Shown: positions 33,847 to 42,847, numbered from the stretch's first letter. The stretch is DNA of 64,000 nucleotides from Streptomyces rhizoryzae (GCF_023155275.1 NZ_JALMUV010000033.1:31046-95045); one strand, 5' to 3'. The notes: generated by a model from the letters alone, not told the origin. A program made the numbers and translations.

Positions 33847-35238
33847 GTGGCGTTGACCGAATCCGTGCCGGCGGCCGCACCGCCGGCCCACGAGGGGATC
33901 CTGCGCCGGCAGGCCCTGCGTGAGTCCGCCGCCCGCACCTACGCGCGCTCGCTGCCGATCGTGCCGGTGCGCGCCCGCGGGCTGACCATCGAGGGCGCCG
34001 ACGGCCGGCGCTACCTCGACTGCCTCTCCGGCGCCGGCACCCTCGCGCTCGGCCACAACCACCCCGTGGTCCTGGAGGCGATCCGCACCGTCCTGGACTC
34101 CGGGGCGCCGCTGCACATCCTCGACCTGGCGACCCCGGTCAAGGACGCGTTCACCACCGAGCTGTTCGCCACCCTCCCCAGGGAATTGGCCGAAAACGGG
34201 CGGATCCAGTTCTGCGGGCCGGCCGGCACCGACGCCGTCGAGGCGGCCTTCACCCTCGTCCGCACCGCCACCGGGCGGTCCGGCCTGGCCGCCTTCTCCG
34301 GCGCGTACCACGGCATGACCGCGGACGCGCTGGCCGCCTCCGGGGGCGCCCGGCACCCCGGCGTGACCCGGCTGCCCTACCCGTACGCCTACCGCTGCCC
34401 CTTCGGCACCGGCGGCGAGCAGGGCGCGGAACTGGCCGCCCGCTGGACCGAGCACCTCCTCGACGACCCCAAGGGCGGCGTGCCCCGGCCCGCCGGGATG
34501 ATCCTCGAACCGGTCCAGGGCGAGGGCGGGGTGATCCCCGCCCCGGACGCCTGGCTGCGCCGGATGCGGGAGATCACCGCCGCCCGCGGCATCCCGCTGA
34601 TCGTCGACGAGGTGCAGACCGGCGTCGGCCGCACCGGCACCTTCTGGGCCGTCGAGCGCAGCGGCATCGTGCCCGACGTCCTGGTGCTCTCCAAGGCGAT
34701 CGGCGGCAGCCTCCCGCTCGCCGTCCTCGTCTACCGCGCCGACCTCGACACCTGGCGGCCCGGCGCGCACGCCGGCACCTTCCGCGGCAACCAGCTCGCC
34801 ATGGCCGCCGGCGCCGCCACCCTCGCCCACGTCCGCCGCAACGGCCTCGCCGACCACGCCGCGCGGCTCGGCGCCGCCATGCTCACCCGGCTGCGGGAAC
34901 TGGCCGCCGCCCACGACTGCATCGGCGACGTCCGCGGCCGCGGGCTGATGCTCGGCGTCGAGATCGTCGACCGGGACGCCCCCGCCGACGCCCTCGGCGC
35001 CCGCCCCGCCGACCCGGCGCTGGCCGCCGCCGTCCAGCAGGCGTGCCTGGACCGCGGCCTGATCGTCGAACTCGGCGGCCGGCACTCCGCCGTCGTCCGG
35101 CTGCTGCCGCCCCTGACCCTCACCGACGAACAGGCGGACGCGGTCCTCGACCGCCTCGCCGACGCCCTCGCGGCGGCGGTCCGCACCACCCCCGGCCCCC
35201 AGGGGCCGGCCCCCACCACCCTGCGAGGCACCCCCTGA
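33847..35238 (+). CDS. Diaminobutyrate-type PLP aminotransferase of the siderophore operon (RhbA-like)
   Basis: This 463-residue class III aminotransferase has SLPIVPVRARGLTIEGADGR, GAGTLALGHNHPVVLEAI, FCGPAGTDAVEAAFTLVRTA (PLP phosphate pocket), AFSGAYHGMT, ILEPVQGEGGVIPAP, LIVDEVQTGVGRTG and the PLP lysine in VLVLSKAIGGSLPLAVLVY. It most resembles L-2,4-diaminobutyrate:2-oxoglutarate aminotransferases, which make diaminobutyrate from aspartate semialdehyde in rhizobactin/schizokinen-type pathways. The GTG at 33847 follows AGGAGGAC. Its TGA overlaps the ATG of the next gene, so the two are coupled. No canonical iron box was found upstream. Confidence 0.9.
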   Translation: MALTESVPAAAPPAHEGILRRQALRESAARTYARSLPIVPVRARGLTIEGADGRRYLDCLSGAGTLALGHNHPVVLEAIRTVLDSGAPLHILDLATPVKDAFTTELFATLPRELAENGRIQFCGPAGTDAVEAAFTLVRTATGRSGLAAFSGAYHGMTADALAASGGARHPGVTRLPYPYAYRCPFGTGGEQGAELAARWTEHLLDDPKGGVPRPAGMILEPVQGEGGVIPAPDAWLRRMREITAARGIPLIVDEVQTGVGRTGTFWAVERSGIVPDVLVLSKAIGGSLPLAVLVYRADLDTWRPGAHAGTFRGNQLAMAAGAATLAHVRRNGLADHAARLGAAMLTRLRELAAAHDCIGDVRGRGLMLGVEIVDRDAPADALGARPADPALAAAVQQACLDRGLIVELGGRHSAVVRLLPPLTLTDEQADAVLDRLADALAAAVRTTPGPQGPAPTTLRGTP

Positions 35239-37256
35239 TGACCGAACGCCCCGCCCCCGACGGCCCCCACACCGCCGAACGGTCCCCCGCCCACCCCCAG
35301 GGCGCCGGCCTGATCGAGCCGACCGTCCCCCGCCAGCAGCGCCGCCCCGGCGACGACACCTGCCACCAGCAGACCCGCGCCGAGGACCACGACCCCGGCC
35401 CGTGCGACCCCGTGCGGCACCCCGACGCCGACCCCCTCGACCACCCGGACCCGGCCGCCGCCGCCGACGCCGCGGGCATCGAGAACCTCCTGCGCTGCTG
35501 GCTCCGCGAGCACGGCACCCCCCGCCCGGCCGGCGGCCGGCTGCGCCTGCCGCTGCACGCCAGCGCCACCGCCCTGCACATCCCCGTCCGCTACTGGTCG
35601 GCCACCGGCTGGCACCGCCTGGGCGCCCCCACCCTGGAGGGCACCCCGCCCGGCTCGGCACCGCTGGACGCCGTCACGCTCGCCGCGCTGCTGCGCCGCG
35701 AGGCCGCCCACGGCGGCGACCGGCGGGCCTCGGACGGCGGTGAGCACCGGGTCGCCGACGGCGGCGAGCCGCCCGCCGCCGACACCCCGCAGGCCCCGGA
35801 CGGCGACGGCGCCGAGCTGGTCGGCCGGGTCGCCAACTCCGTCCGGACCACGGCCCTGATCCTCGCCGACCGGCGGTCCCGCCCCGAGGAGGGCCCCGGC
35901 TCCCGCTTCCTCGAAGCCGAGCAGTCGCTCCTCCTGGGCCACCCGCTGCACCCCACGCCCAAGAGCCGCGAGGGCCTCACCGACGCCGAGACCCGCGCCT
36001 ATTCACCCGAGCTCCGCGGCGCCTTCCCACTGCACTGGGCGGCCGTCCACCCCTCCGTCCTCGCCACCGACTCCGCCTGGACCGAGCGCGGCCGGACCGT
36101 CCCGGCCGCCCGGCTCGCCGCCCGGCTCGCCGGCGACGGCCTCCCGCTCCCCGAGGGCACCGTGCCGCTGCCGCTCCACCCCTGGCAGGCCCGCGACCTC
36201 GCCGCCCGCCCGGAGACCGCCGCGCTGCGCGAGGCGGGCCTGCTGCACGACCTCGGCCCGTACGGCCCGCTGTGGCACCCCACCTCCTCCGTCCGCACCG
36301 TCTTCCGCCCCGGGGCGCCGGCGATGCTCAAGCTCTCCCTGGGCCTGCGGATCACCAACTCCCGCCGGGAGAACCTCCGCAAGGAACTCCTGCGCGGAGT
36401 GGAGGTCCACCGGCTGCTGCGCACCGGCCTGGGCGCCGAGTGGCGGGCCGCGTTCCCCGGCACCCCCGGCTTCGACATCGTCCGCGACCCCGCCTACCTC
36501 GCCGTCGACGGCCCCGGCGGCGAGCCGGTCCAGGGCCTGGACGCCGTCATCCGCCACCAGCCCTTCGCCCCCGGCGACGACGCGGTCTGCATCGCCGGGC
36601 TCACCGCCCCGCGCCCCTGGCCCGGCTCCGGCGTCATGCGCTCCCGGCTGGAGAGCGTGGTCGGCGCGCTCAGCGCCCGCACCGGACGGCCGGCCGGCGC
36701 GGTCGCCACCGAGTGGTTCCTGCGCTACCTCGAAGCGGTCGTCCGGCCCGTCCTCTGGCTCGACGGGACGGCCGGCGTCGCCCTGGAGGCCCACCAGCAG
36801 AACACCCTCGTCCTGCTGGACGCCGACGGCTGGCCGGCCGGCGGCCGCTACCGCGACAACCAGGGCTACTACTTCCGCACCTCCCGCCGCGCCGACCTGG
36901 AGCGGCGGCTGCCCGGCATCGGCGCCGCCAGCGACACCTTCGTCGCGGACGACGTCACCGACGAGCGGTTCGCGTACTACCTCGGCATCAACAACGTGTT
37001 CGGGCTGATCGGGGCGTTCGGCGCGGCCCGGCTCGTCCGCGAGGAGATCCTGCTCGCCGCCTTCCGGCGCTTCCTCACCGACGCCGCGGCGGCCCCGCCC
37101 GCCCACCGCTCGTCCCTGCCCGAGCGGCTGCTGTCCGCCCGCACGCTGCGCTGCAAGGCCAACCTCGCGACCCGGCTGCACGGCCTGGACGAACTCGTCG
37201 GCCCGGTCGACACCCAGTCCGTCTACGTCACCCTGCCCAACCCGCTCGCGCTCTAG
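35238..37256 (+). CDS. NRPS-independent siderophore synthetase, IucA/IucC family (first copy)
   Basis: This 672-residue NIS synthetase adenylates a carboxylate (usually citrate) and joins it to an amine. The first 90 residues are a low-complexity His/Asp/Pro-rich extension not seen in the second copy. The core has VPLPLHPWQARDLAA, the ATP-contact HPTSSVRTVF, KLSLGLRITNSRREN, VALEAHQQNTLVLLD and RDNQGYYFRTSRR. A C-terminal ferric-reductase-like FhuF region ends with LRCKANLATRLHG. The ATG at 35238 shares a base with the previous stop. A perfect 11-bp hairpin follows the stop (37257-37309). Confidence 0.93.
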   Translation: MTERPAPDGPHTAERSPAHPQGAGLIEPTVPRQQRRPGDDTCHQQTRAEDHDPGPCDPVRHPDADPLDHPDPAAAADAAGIENLLRCWLREHGTPRPAGGRLRLPLHASATALHIPVRYWSATGWHRLGAPTLEGTPPGSAPLDAVTLAALLRREAAHGGDRRASDGGEHRVADGGEPPAADTPQAPDGDGAELVGRVANSVRTTALILADRRSRPEEGPGSRFLEAEQSLLLGHPLHPTPKSREGLTDAETRAYSPELRGAFPLHWAAVHPSVLATDSAWTERGRTVPAARLAARLAGDGLPLPEGTVPLPLHPWQARDLAARPETAALREAGLLHDLGPYGPLWHPTSSVRTVFRPGAPAMLKLSLGLRITNSRRENLRKELLRGVEVHRLLRTGLGAEWRAAFPGTPGFDIVRDPAYLAVDGPGGEPVQGLDAVIRHQPFAPGDDAVCIAGLTAPRPWPGSGVMRSRLESVVGALSARTGRPAGAVATEWFLRYLEAVVRPVLWLDGTAGVALEAHQQNTLVLLDADGWPAGGRYRDNQGYYFRTSRRADLERRLPGIGAASDTFVADDVTDERFAYYLGINNVFGLIGAFGAARLVREEILLAAFRRFLTDAAAAPPAHRSSLPERLLSARTLRCKANLATRLHGLDELVGPVDTQSVYVTLPNPLAL

Positions 37257-37309
37257 GGGGTGTCCGCACCGTGCCGTTGACCGCCCGGCAGACGGGACGC
37301 GGACACCCC
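37257..37309 (+). terminator. Intra-operon hairpin after the first IucA/IucC gene
   Basis: GGGGTGTCCGC (37257-37267) and GCGGACACCCC (37299-37309) pair perfectly with a 31-base loop, directly at the stop codon. It could be a partial terminator or an RNA-stability element. The acyltransferase gene begins 40 bases later on the same strand. Confidence 0.55.
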
Positions 37310-37349
37310 TAGCCCCTGTCGTCTCCCCAGTCCCACAGGAGAGCGTCCC

Positions 37350-38030
37350 GTGCCACCGACCGATGCCGGCCCCACTCCCGCGCCGGACGACACCCTCGGA
37401 TCCCCGCCCGCGCCCCACCCCGGCGCGGCACCGCCCGCCGCCCCCACCCCCGCGGCGGGCCCCCTCCTGGACCACCTCGCCGACTGGCCGCCGGCCGACA
37501 CCCCCGCCGGGCCGTTCGCCCTCGTCCCCGTGGACCTCGACCGGGACCTGGACCGGATCACCGCCTGGATGAACGATCCCGCGGTCGCCGCCTTCTGGGA
37601 GCTGGCCGGGCCGCCGGAGACCACCGCGGCCCACCTGCGCGCCCAGCTGGACGGCGACGGCCGCAGCGTCCCCTGCCTCGGCGTCCTGGACGGCGTCCCG
37701 ATGAGCTACTGGGAGATCTACCGCGCCGACCTGGACCGCCTCGCCCGCCACTACCCGGCCCGGCCCCACGACACCGGCATCCACCTGCTCATCGGCGGCT
37801 CCGGCGACCGCGGCCGCGGACTGGGCGCCGTGCTGCTGCGCGCCACCGCCGACCTCGTCCTGGACGCCCGCCCGCGGTGCGGGCGCGTCCTCGCCGAACC
37901 GGACCTGCGCAACACCGCCTCCGTCGCGGCCTTCCTGAGCGCCGGCTTCCACTACGCCGAGGAGATCGACCTGCCGGAGAAACGCGCGGCGCTGATGGTC
38001 CGCGACCGCGCCCATCGCCACCTGCTGTGA
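37350..38030 (+). CDS. GNAT-type siderophore N-acyltransferase (IucB/RhbD-like)
   Basis: This 226-residue protein has a Pro-rich N-terminal tail of about 45 residues, then an AlcB/IucB-type domain: FALVPVDLDRDLDRITAWMNDP, FWELAGPP, VPMSYWEIYRADLD and HDTGIHLLIGGSGDRGRGLG (the acetyl-CoA loop GDRGRGLG). The end is RVLAEPDLRNTASVAAFLSAG and FHYAEEIDLPEKRAALMV. Family members acylate the hydroxylated side amine of the siderophore building block. The GTG at 37350 follows AGGAGAG. No N-hydroxylase is encoded in the operon, so its substrate here may be supplied elsewhere or may be a plain amine. Confidence 0.9.
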   Translation: MPPTDAGPTPAPDDTLGSPPAPHPGAAPPAAPTPAAGPLLDHLADWPPADTPAGPFALVPVDLDRDLDRITAWMNDPAVAAFWELAGPPETTAAHLRAQLDGDGRSVPCLGVLDGVPMSYWEIYRADLDRLARHYPARPHDTGIHLLIGGSGDRGRGLGAVLLRATADLVLDARPRCGRVLAEPDLRNTASVAAFLSAGFHYAEEIDLPEKRAALMVRDRAHRHLL

Positions 38031-38035
38031 CCCCC

Positions 38036-38057
38036 GGGGCCGTCCGTCGACGGCCCC
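38036..38057 (+). terminator. Intra-operon hairpin after the acyltransferase gene
   Basis: GGGGCCGTC (38036-38044) pairs perfectly with GACGGCCCC (38049-38057) around a CGTC loop, just past the stop. It resembles the hairpin at 37257-37309 in position and may set a polarity step in the operon. Confidence 0.55.
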
Positions 38058-38136
38058 GCTCGCGTACGCCATCCATCCGGCCGGCCCGCTTGTCCCCCGC
38101 ACGTGCCGGGCCGGTCCCGCACCGAGGAGTCCCACC

Positions 38137-39915
38137 TTGTCTCCTGCGTCCCGCCCGTCCGCCCCCGGCCCGGCCGTCGCCTGGCAGCACGCCGCCCGCC
38201 GGCTCTTCGCCAAGATGCTCGCCGAATTCGCCTACGAGGAGATCCTCACCCCCGAACCGGACGGCGCCGCCCCGGACGGCGCGCCCCGCTACCGCCTGCC
38301 CGTGACCGACCACCTCACCTACCGCTTCACCGCCCGCAGGGGCGCCTACGGGCACTGGCGCGTCGCCCCGCACTCGATCACCCCCGACGCCGATCCCTTC
38401 CGCTTCCTCTCCCACGCCCACGACACGCTGCTGGGCCTGTCCGGCGACACCACCGGCCACCTCATCCGTGAGCTGACCGCCACCCTCGCCGCCGACACCC
38501 ACCTGGACGCCACCGCGCTCACCGCCGCCGAACTCGCCGACCTGGACTACGCCGCCCTCGAAGGCCACCAGACCGGCCACCCCTGGCTCGTCGCCAACAA
38601 GGGCCGGCTCGGCTTCTCCGCCACCGACGCGGCGACCTGGGCCCCGGAGGCCCGCACCCCGCACCGGCTGCCCTGGCTCGCCGCCCACCACCGCATCGCC
38701 CAGTACCGCGGCGTCCCCGCCCTGGCCACCCCCGACCGCCTCTACGGCGAGGAGCTCGACCCCGCCACCCGGCACGCCTTCGCCACCGCCCTCACCGACG
38801 CCGGCCGCGACCCCGCCGACTACCTCTACCTCCCCGTCCACCCCTGGCAGTGGGACGAGACCATCGCCCCGCTCTTCGCCCCGCAGCTCGCCGACGGCTC
38901 CCTCGTCGCGCTGCCCGCCGACAACGACCTCCGCCTGCCGCAGCAGTCGATCCGCACCTTCCTCAACCTCACCCGCCCCCGCGCGCGCACCGTCAAGCTG
39001 CCGCTGTCCATCCTCAACACCCTGGTCTGGCGCGGGCTGCCCACCGAGCGAACCCTCGCCGCCCCCGCCGTCACCGGCTGGGTGCACGGCCTGCGCGACG
39101 GCGATACGTATCTGCGCGACGAGACGCGGGTGATCCTGCTCGGCGAGACCGCCTCCGTCACCGTCGAGCACCCCCTCTACGACCGGCTGCCCGGCGTCCC
39201 GTACCAGTACAAGGAGCTGCTCGGCTGCATCTGGCGGGAGCCGCTCACCGGCCACCTCGACCCGGGGGAGCGCGCCCGCACCCTGGCCTCCCTGCTCCAG
39301 ACCGACCCGGCCGGGCGGGCGCTCACCGCGGAGCTGGTGCACCGCTCCGGCCTGGCCCCGCGCACCTGGCTGGCCCGGCTGTTCGCCGCCCTGCTGCCAC
39401 CCCTGCTGCACTTCCTCTACCAGTACGGCACGGTCTTCTCCCCGCACGGCGAGAACGCCATCGTCGTCTTCGACGCGGACGACGTGCCCACCCGCCTGGC
39501 GGTGAAGGACTTCGTCGACGACGTCAACACCTGCGACCGGCCGCTGCCCGAGCACGCCACCATGCCGGACGACGTCCGGGCGGTGCTGCTCACCGAACCG
39601 CCCGCCTTCCTGACCCAGTTCATCCACTCCGGGCTGTTCGTCGGGGTCTTCCGCTATCTGGCGCCGCTGTGCGAGGAGCAACTGGGCGTGCCCGAGGGGG
39701 AGTTCTGGTCCCTCGTCCGGGCGGAGATCATGCGCCACCACGAGCGGTTCCCGCACCTCAAGGCGCGGCAGGAGACCTTCGACCTGCTCACCCCCCGGAT
39801 CGAGCGGCTGTGCCTGAACCGCAACCGGCTGCACGTGGACGGTTACCGCGATCGCCGCGACCGCCCGCACGCCGCCGTCCACGGCACCGTCCCCAACCCC
39901 CTGTACGCGCCGTGA
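38137..39915 (+). CDS. NRPS-independent siderophore synthetase, IucA/IucC family (second copy)
   Basis: This is a 592-residue NIS synthetase. YLYLPVHPWQWDETIAPLFA is the HPWQ motif region. RTFLNLTRPRARTVKLPLSI and the KLPLSILNTLVWRGLP stretch carry the substrate site. ALLPPLLHFLYQYGTVFSPH and GENAIVVFDADDVPTRLAVK are the C-terminal catalytic-fold signatures, and the end LCLNRNRLHVDGYRDR matches the family. TTG at 38137 is the start, supported by CCGAGGAGTCCC. It would form the second amide bond on the citrate core after the first synthetase. dinG follows 42 bases on. Confidence 0.93.
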   Translation: MSPASRPSAPGPAVAWQHAARRLFAKMLAEFAYEEILTPEPDGAAPDGAPRYRLPVTDHLTYRFTARRGAYGHWRVAPHSITPDADPFRFLSHAHDTLLGLSGDTTGHLIRELTATLAADTHLDATALTAAELADLDYAALEGHQTGHPWLVANKGRLGFSATDAATWAPEARTPHRLPWLAAHHRIAQYRGVPALATPDRLYGEELDPATRHAFATALTDAGRDPADYLYLPVHPWQWDETIAPLFAPQLADGSLVALPADNDLRLPQQSIRTFLNLTRPRARTVKLPLSILNTLVWRGLPTERTLAAPAVTGWVHGLRDGDTYLRDETRVILLGETASVTVEHPLYDRLPGVPYQYKELLGCIWREPLTGHLDPGERARTLASLLQTDPAGRALTAELVHRSGLAPRTWLARLFAALLPPLLHFLYQYGTVFSPHGENAIVVFDADDVPTRLAVKDFVDDVNTCDRPLPEHATMPDDVRAVLLTEPPAFLTQFIHSGLFVGVFRYLAPLCEEQLGVPEGEFWSLVRAEIMRHHERFPHLKARQETFDLLTPRIERLCLNRNRLHVDGYRDRRDRPHAAVHGTVPNPLYAP

Positions 39916-39957
39916 CCGACCGCGCTGTCGGTGGTCCCGCGTAGGCTTGCAGACGCT

Positions 39958-41931
39958 ATGACGAAGCCCTCTCTCCCCGATCTGCTCCACGCCGCCGTCA
40001 GCGCCGTCGGCGGCACCGAGCGCCCCGGCCAGGTGGCCATGGCCGAGGCCGTCGAAGCGGCCGTGGACGACGCCGCCCACCTCCTGGTGCAGGCCGGCAC
40101 CGGCACCGGAAAGTCCCTCGGCTATCTGGTGCCGGCGCTGGCCCACGGCGAGAGGGTGGTGGTCGCCACGGCCACCCTCGCCCTCCAGCGCCAGCTGGTC
40201 GAGCGCGATCTGCCGCGGACGGTGGAGGCGCTGCATCCGCTGCTGCGCCGCCGCCCCCAGTTCGCGATGCTCAAGGGCCGGTCCAACTACCTCTGCCTGC
40301 ACCGCCTCCACGAGGGCGCCCCGCAGGACGAGGAGGACGGCCTCTTCGACGTCTTCGAGCAGGCGGCGCCGACCAGCAAGCTCGGCAAGGACCTGCTGCG
40401 GCTGCGGGACTGGGCGGACGAGACCGAGACCGGTGACCGCGACGACCTCACCCCCGGCGTCTCGGACCGCGCCTGGGGCCAGGTCTCGGTCTCCTCCCGG
40501 GAGTGCCTGGGCGCCTCGAAGTGCGCGTACGGCGCGGAGTGCTTCGCCGAGGCGGCCCGGGAGCGGGCCAAGCTCGCCGATGTGGTGATCACCAACCACG
40601 CGCTGCTGGCGATCGACGCCATCGAGGGCGCCCCGGTGCTGCCGCAGCACGAGGTCCTGATCATCGACGAGGCCCATGAGCTGGTCTCCCGGGTCACCGG
40701 CGTGGCCACTGGGGAGCTCACCCCCGGCCAGGTCAACCGCGCCGTCCGCCGCGCCGCCAAGCTGGTCAACGAGAAGGCCGCCGATCAGCTGCAGACCGCC
40801 GCGGAGACCTTCGAGCGGCTGATGGAGCTGGCGCTGCCGGGCCGCCTGGAGGAGATCCCCGAGGAGCTGGGCTACTGCCTGATGGCGCTGCGGGACGCGG
40901 CCCGCCAGGTCGTCGTCGCGCTCGGCTCGACCCGCGACAGGTCCGTCCAGGACGAGGACGCGGTCCGCAAGCAGGCCCTCGCCGCGGTGGAGAACGTCCA
41001 CGACGTCGCCGAGCGGATCGCGAACGGCTCCGAGTACGACGTGGTCTGGTACGAACGCCACGACCGCTTCGGCGCGTCGCTGCGGGTGGCGCCGCTGTCG
41101 GTCTCCGGCCTGCTGCGGGAGAAGCTGTTCACCGACCGCTCGGTGGTGCTGACCTCCGCGACCCTGAAGCTGGGCGGTGACTTCAACGGCGTCGCGGCCT
41201 CGCTGGGCCTGGGCCCGGAGGGCACCGCGGGCGAGGACGAGCCGGTGTGGAAGGGCCTGGACGTCGGTTCGCCGTTCAACTACGGCAAGCAGGGCATCCT
41301 CTACGTCGCCAAACACCTCTCCCAGCCGGGCCGGGAGGGCAGCCGGGGCGACATGCTGGACGAGCTGGCGGAGCTGATCGAGGCGGCCGGCGGGCGGACG
41401 CTGGGGCTGTTCTCGTCGATGCGCGGCGCCCAGGCCGCGGCGGAGGCGATGCGCGGCCGGCTGGACATGCCGATCCTGCTCCAGGGCGAGGAGACCCTCG
41501 GCGAGCTGATCCGGAATTTCGCCGCGGACGCCCGGACCTGCCTGTTCGGCACGCTCTCCCTCTGGCAGGGCGTGGACGTGCCGGGGCCGAACTGCCAGCT
41601 GGTGGTGATGGACCGGGTGCCGTTCCCGCGGCCGGACGATCCGCTGATGAGTGCCCGGCAGAAGGCCGTGGAGGAGGCCGGCGGCAATGGCTTCATGGCG
41701 GTCGCCGCGACCCATGCCGCGCTGCTGATGGCGCAGGGCGCGGGCCGCCTGGTGCGGGCCACCGGGGACCGCGGGGTGGTGGCGGTGCTGGACCCGCGCG
41801 TGGAACGGGCCCGCTACGGCTCGTTCCTCCGCAAGTCCATGCCGGACTTCTGGTACACCACCGACCGCAATCAGGTGCGCCGCTCGCTGGCCGCCATCGA
41901 CAAGGCGGCCAGGGAAGCGGCGGCGGAGTAG
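39958..41931 (+). CDS. DinG/XPD-family iron-sulfur DNA helicase
   Basis: This 657-residue superfamily-2 helicase has Walker A VQAGTGTGKSLGYLVPAL, four cysteines that would hold a 4Fe-4S cluster (SNYLCLHR, RECLGASKCAYGAEC), the DEAH box IIDEAHELVSRV, and C-terminal motifs LFGTLSLWQGVDVPGPNCQ and MAQGAGRLVRATGDRG. DinG enzymes unwind 5'-3' and act on R-loops and damaged forks. It is convergent with lexA and follows the siderophore operon by 42 bases, so read-through from that operon is possible. The ATG at 39958 has a weak ribosome site. Confidence 0.93.
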   Translation: MTKPSLPDLLHAAVSAVGGTERPGQVAMAEAVEAAVDDAAHLLVQAGTGTGKSLGYLVPALAHGERVVVATATLALQRQLVERDLPRTVEALHPLLRRRPQFAMLKGRSNYLCLHRLHEGAPQDEEDGLFDVFEQAAPTSKLGKDLLRLRDWADETETGDRDDLTPGVSDRAWGQVSVSSRECLGASKCAYGAECFAEAARERAKLADVVITNHALLAIDAIEGAPVLPQHEVLIIDEAHELVSRVTGVATGELTPGQVNRAVRRAAKLVNEKAADQLQTAAETFERLMELALPGRLEEIPEELGYCLMALRDAARQVVVALGSTRDRSVQDEDAVRKQALAAVENVHDVAERIANGSEYDVVWYERHDRFGASLRVAPLSVSGLLREKLFTDRSVVLTSATLKLGGDFNGVAASLGLGPEGTAGEDEPVWKGLDVGSPFNYGKQGILYVAKHLSQPGREGSRGDMLDELAELIEAAGGRTLGLFSSMRGAQAAAEAMRGRLDMPILLQGEETLGELIRNFAADARTCLFGTLSLWQGVDVPGPNCQLVVMDRVPFPRPDDPLMSARQKAVEEAGGNGFMAVAATHAALLMAQGAGRLVRATGDRGVVAVLDPRVERARYGSFLRKSMPDFWYTTDRNQVRRSLAAIDKAAREAAAE

Positions 41932-41940
41932 CGAAAGCAC

Positions 41941-42033
41941 GTCCTGCGGGGCCCGGGGAGAGCGGGCGCCGCAGGACTCTGCGGCAGTGCGGAGCCCCGG
42001 GAGGGAACCGGCGCAGTGGTTCCTTCCCGGGGC
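41941..42033. terminator. Two tandem hairpins between convergent dinG and lexA
   Basis: GTCCTGCGG/CCGCAGGAC (41941-41949 with 41969-41977) is followed by a 16-bp stem with one mismatch (41994-42009 with 42018-42033, arms beginning GCCCCGGGAG). Each lies just past one gene's stop, which fits back-to-back terminators. Confidence 0.75.
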
Positions 42034-42049
42034 CCGGTCGAGGGGCGGG

Positions 42050-42847
42050 TCAGACCCGGCGGAGCACCGCGACCACCTTGCCGAGGATGGTCGCCTCGTC
42101 GCCCGGAATGGGCTGGTACGCGGAGTTGTGCGGCAGCAGCCAGACATGGCCGTCCTCGCGCTTGAAGCGCTTGACGGTGGCCTCGCCGTCGAGCATCGCG
42201 GCGACGATGTCACCGTTCTCGGCGACCGGCTGGCGGCGGACGGTGACCCAGTCGCCGTCGCAGATCGCCGCCTCGATCATGGAGTCGCCCACGACCTTCA
42301 GCACGAACAGCTCGCCGTCGCCGACCAGCTGGCGGGGGAGCGGGAAGACGTCCTCGACGGACTCCTCGGCCAGGATCGGGCCGCCGGCCGCGATCCGGCC
42401 GACCAGCGGGACGTAGGAGGCTGCGGGCTTGCCGGCGGTCTCCGTCGCGGCGCTCGTCGGCTGGTCCGAGGCGCGGACCTCGTACGCCCGCGGGCGGTGC
42501 GGATCGCGCCGGAGGAAGCCCTTCCGCTCCAGCGCCATGAGCTGGTGGGCGACGGAGGAGGTGCTGGAGAGGCCGACGGCCTGGCCGATCTCCCGCATGG
42601 ACGGTGGGTAGCCGCGCCGCTGGACCGAATCCCGGATCACCTCGATCACCCGGCGCTGCCGGTCGGTGAGCCCCGAGCTGTCGGCGCGGATACCGGGCGG
42701 GCGGCCCGGCAGTGCGCGGGCGGGCTTGTGCTCTTCGGAGTCCGACGTGGTCTCGTCCATCGGCCGCGGTGCCCTTTGCGGTTGCTCGAATCGGCTCTGG
42801 GAGTGGCTTTGTGCGGTGATGGTCGCGCTGTCTGCGGTGGTGGTCAC
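42050..42847 (-). CDS. lexA: SOS repressor LexA
   Basis: LexA represses SOS genes and cuts itself when RecA is activated. It has 265 residues from the GTG at 42847. A disordered head leads to the winged-helix domain (SGLTDRQRRVIEVIRDSVQR, YPPSMREIGQAVGLSSTSSV). The self-cleavage site is Ala154-Gly155 (GRIAAGGPI), Ser189 is in VVGDSMIEA and Lys226 in EATVKRFK. An alternative ATG at 42760 would give 236 residues. I prefer 42847 because of GAGAGGGG upstream and because my memory of the S. coelicolor protein starts MTTTADSATITAQ. An SOS box lies 65 bases upstream, implying autoregulation. Confidence 0.96.
   Translation of the reverse strand: MTTTADSATITAQSHSQSRFEQPQRAPRPMDETTSDSEEHKPARALPGRPPGIRADSSGLTDRQRRVIEVIRDSVQRRGYPPSMREIGQAVGLSSTSSVAHQLMALERKGFLRRDPHRPRAYEVRASDQPTSAATETAGKPAASYVPLVGRIAAGGPILAEESVEDVFPLPRQLVGDGELFVLKVVGDSMIEAAICDGDWVTVRRQPVAENGDIVAAMLDGEATVKRFKREDGHVWLLPHNSAYQPIPGDEATILGKVVAVLRRV

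Noticed and set aside
37789..42213. A 1,474-codon open frame on the minus strand across the siderophore and helicase genes
   Set aside because: It is antisense to genes with clear conserved motifs on the plus strand. Its product is Val/Leu/Gly/Arg/Asp-rich with no domain, as expected for a shadow frame in GC-rich DNA.
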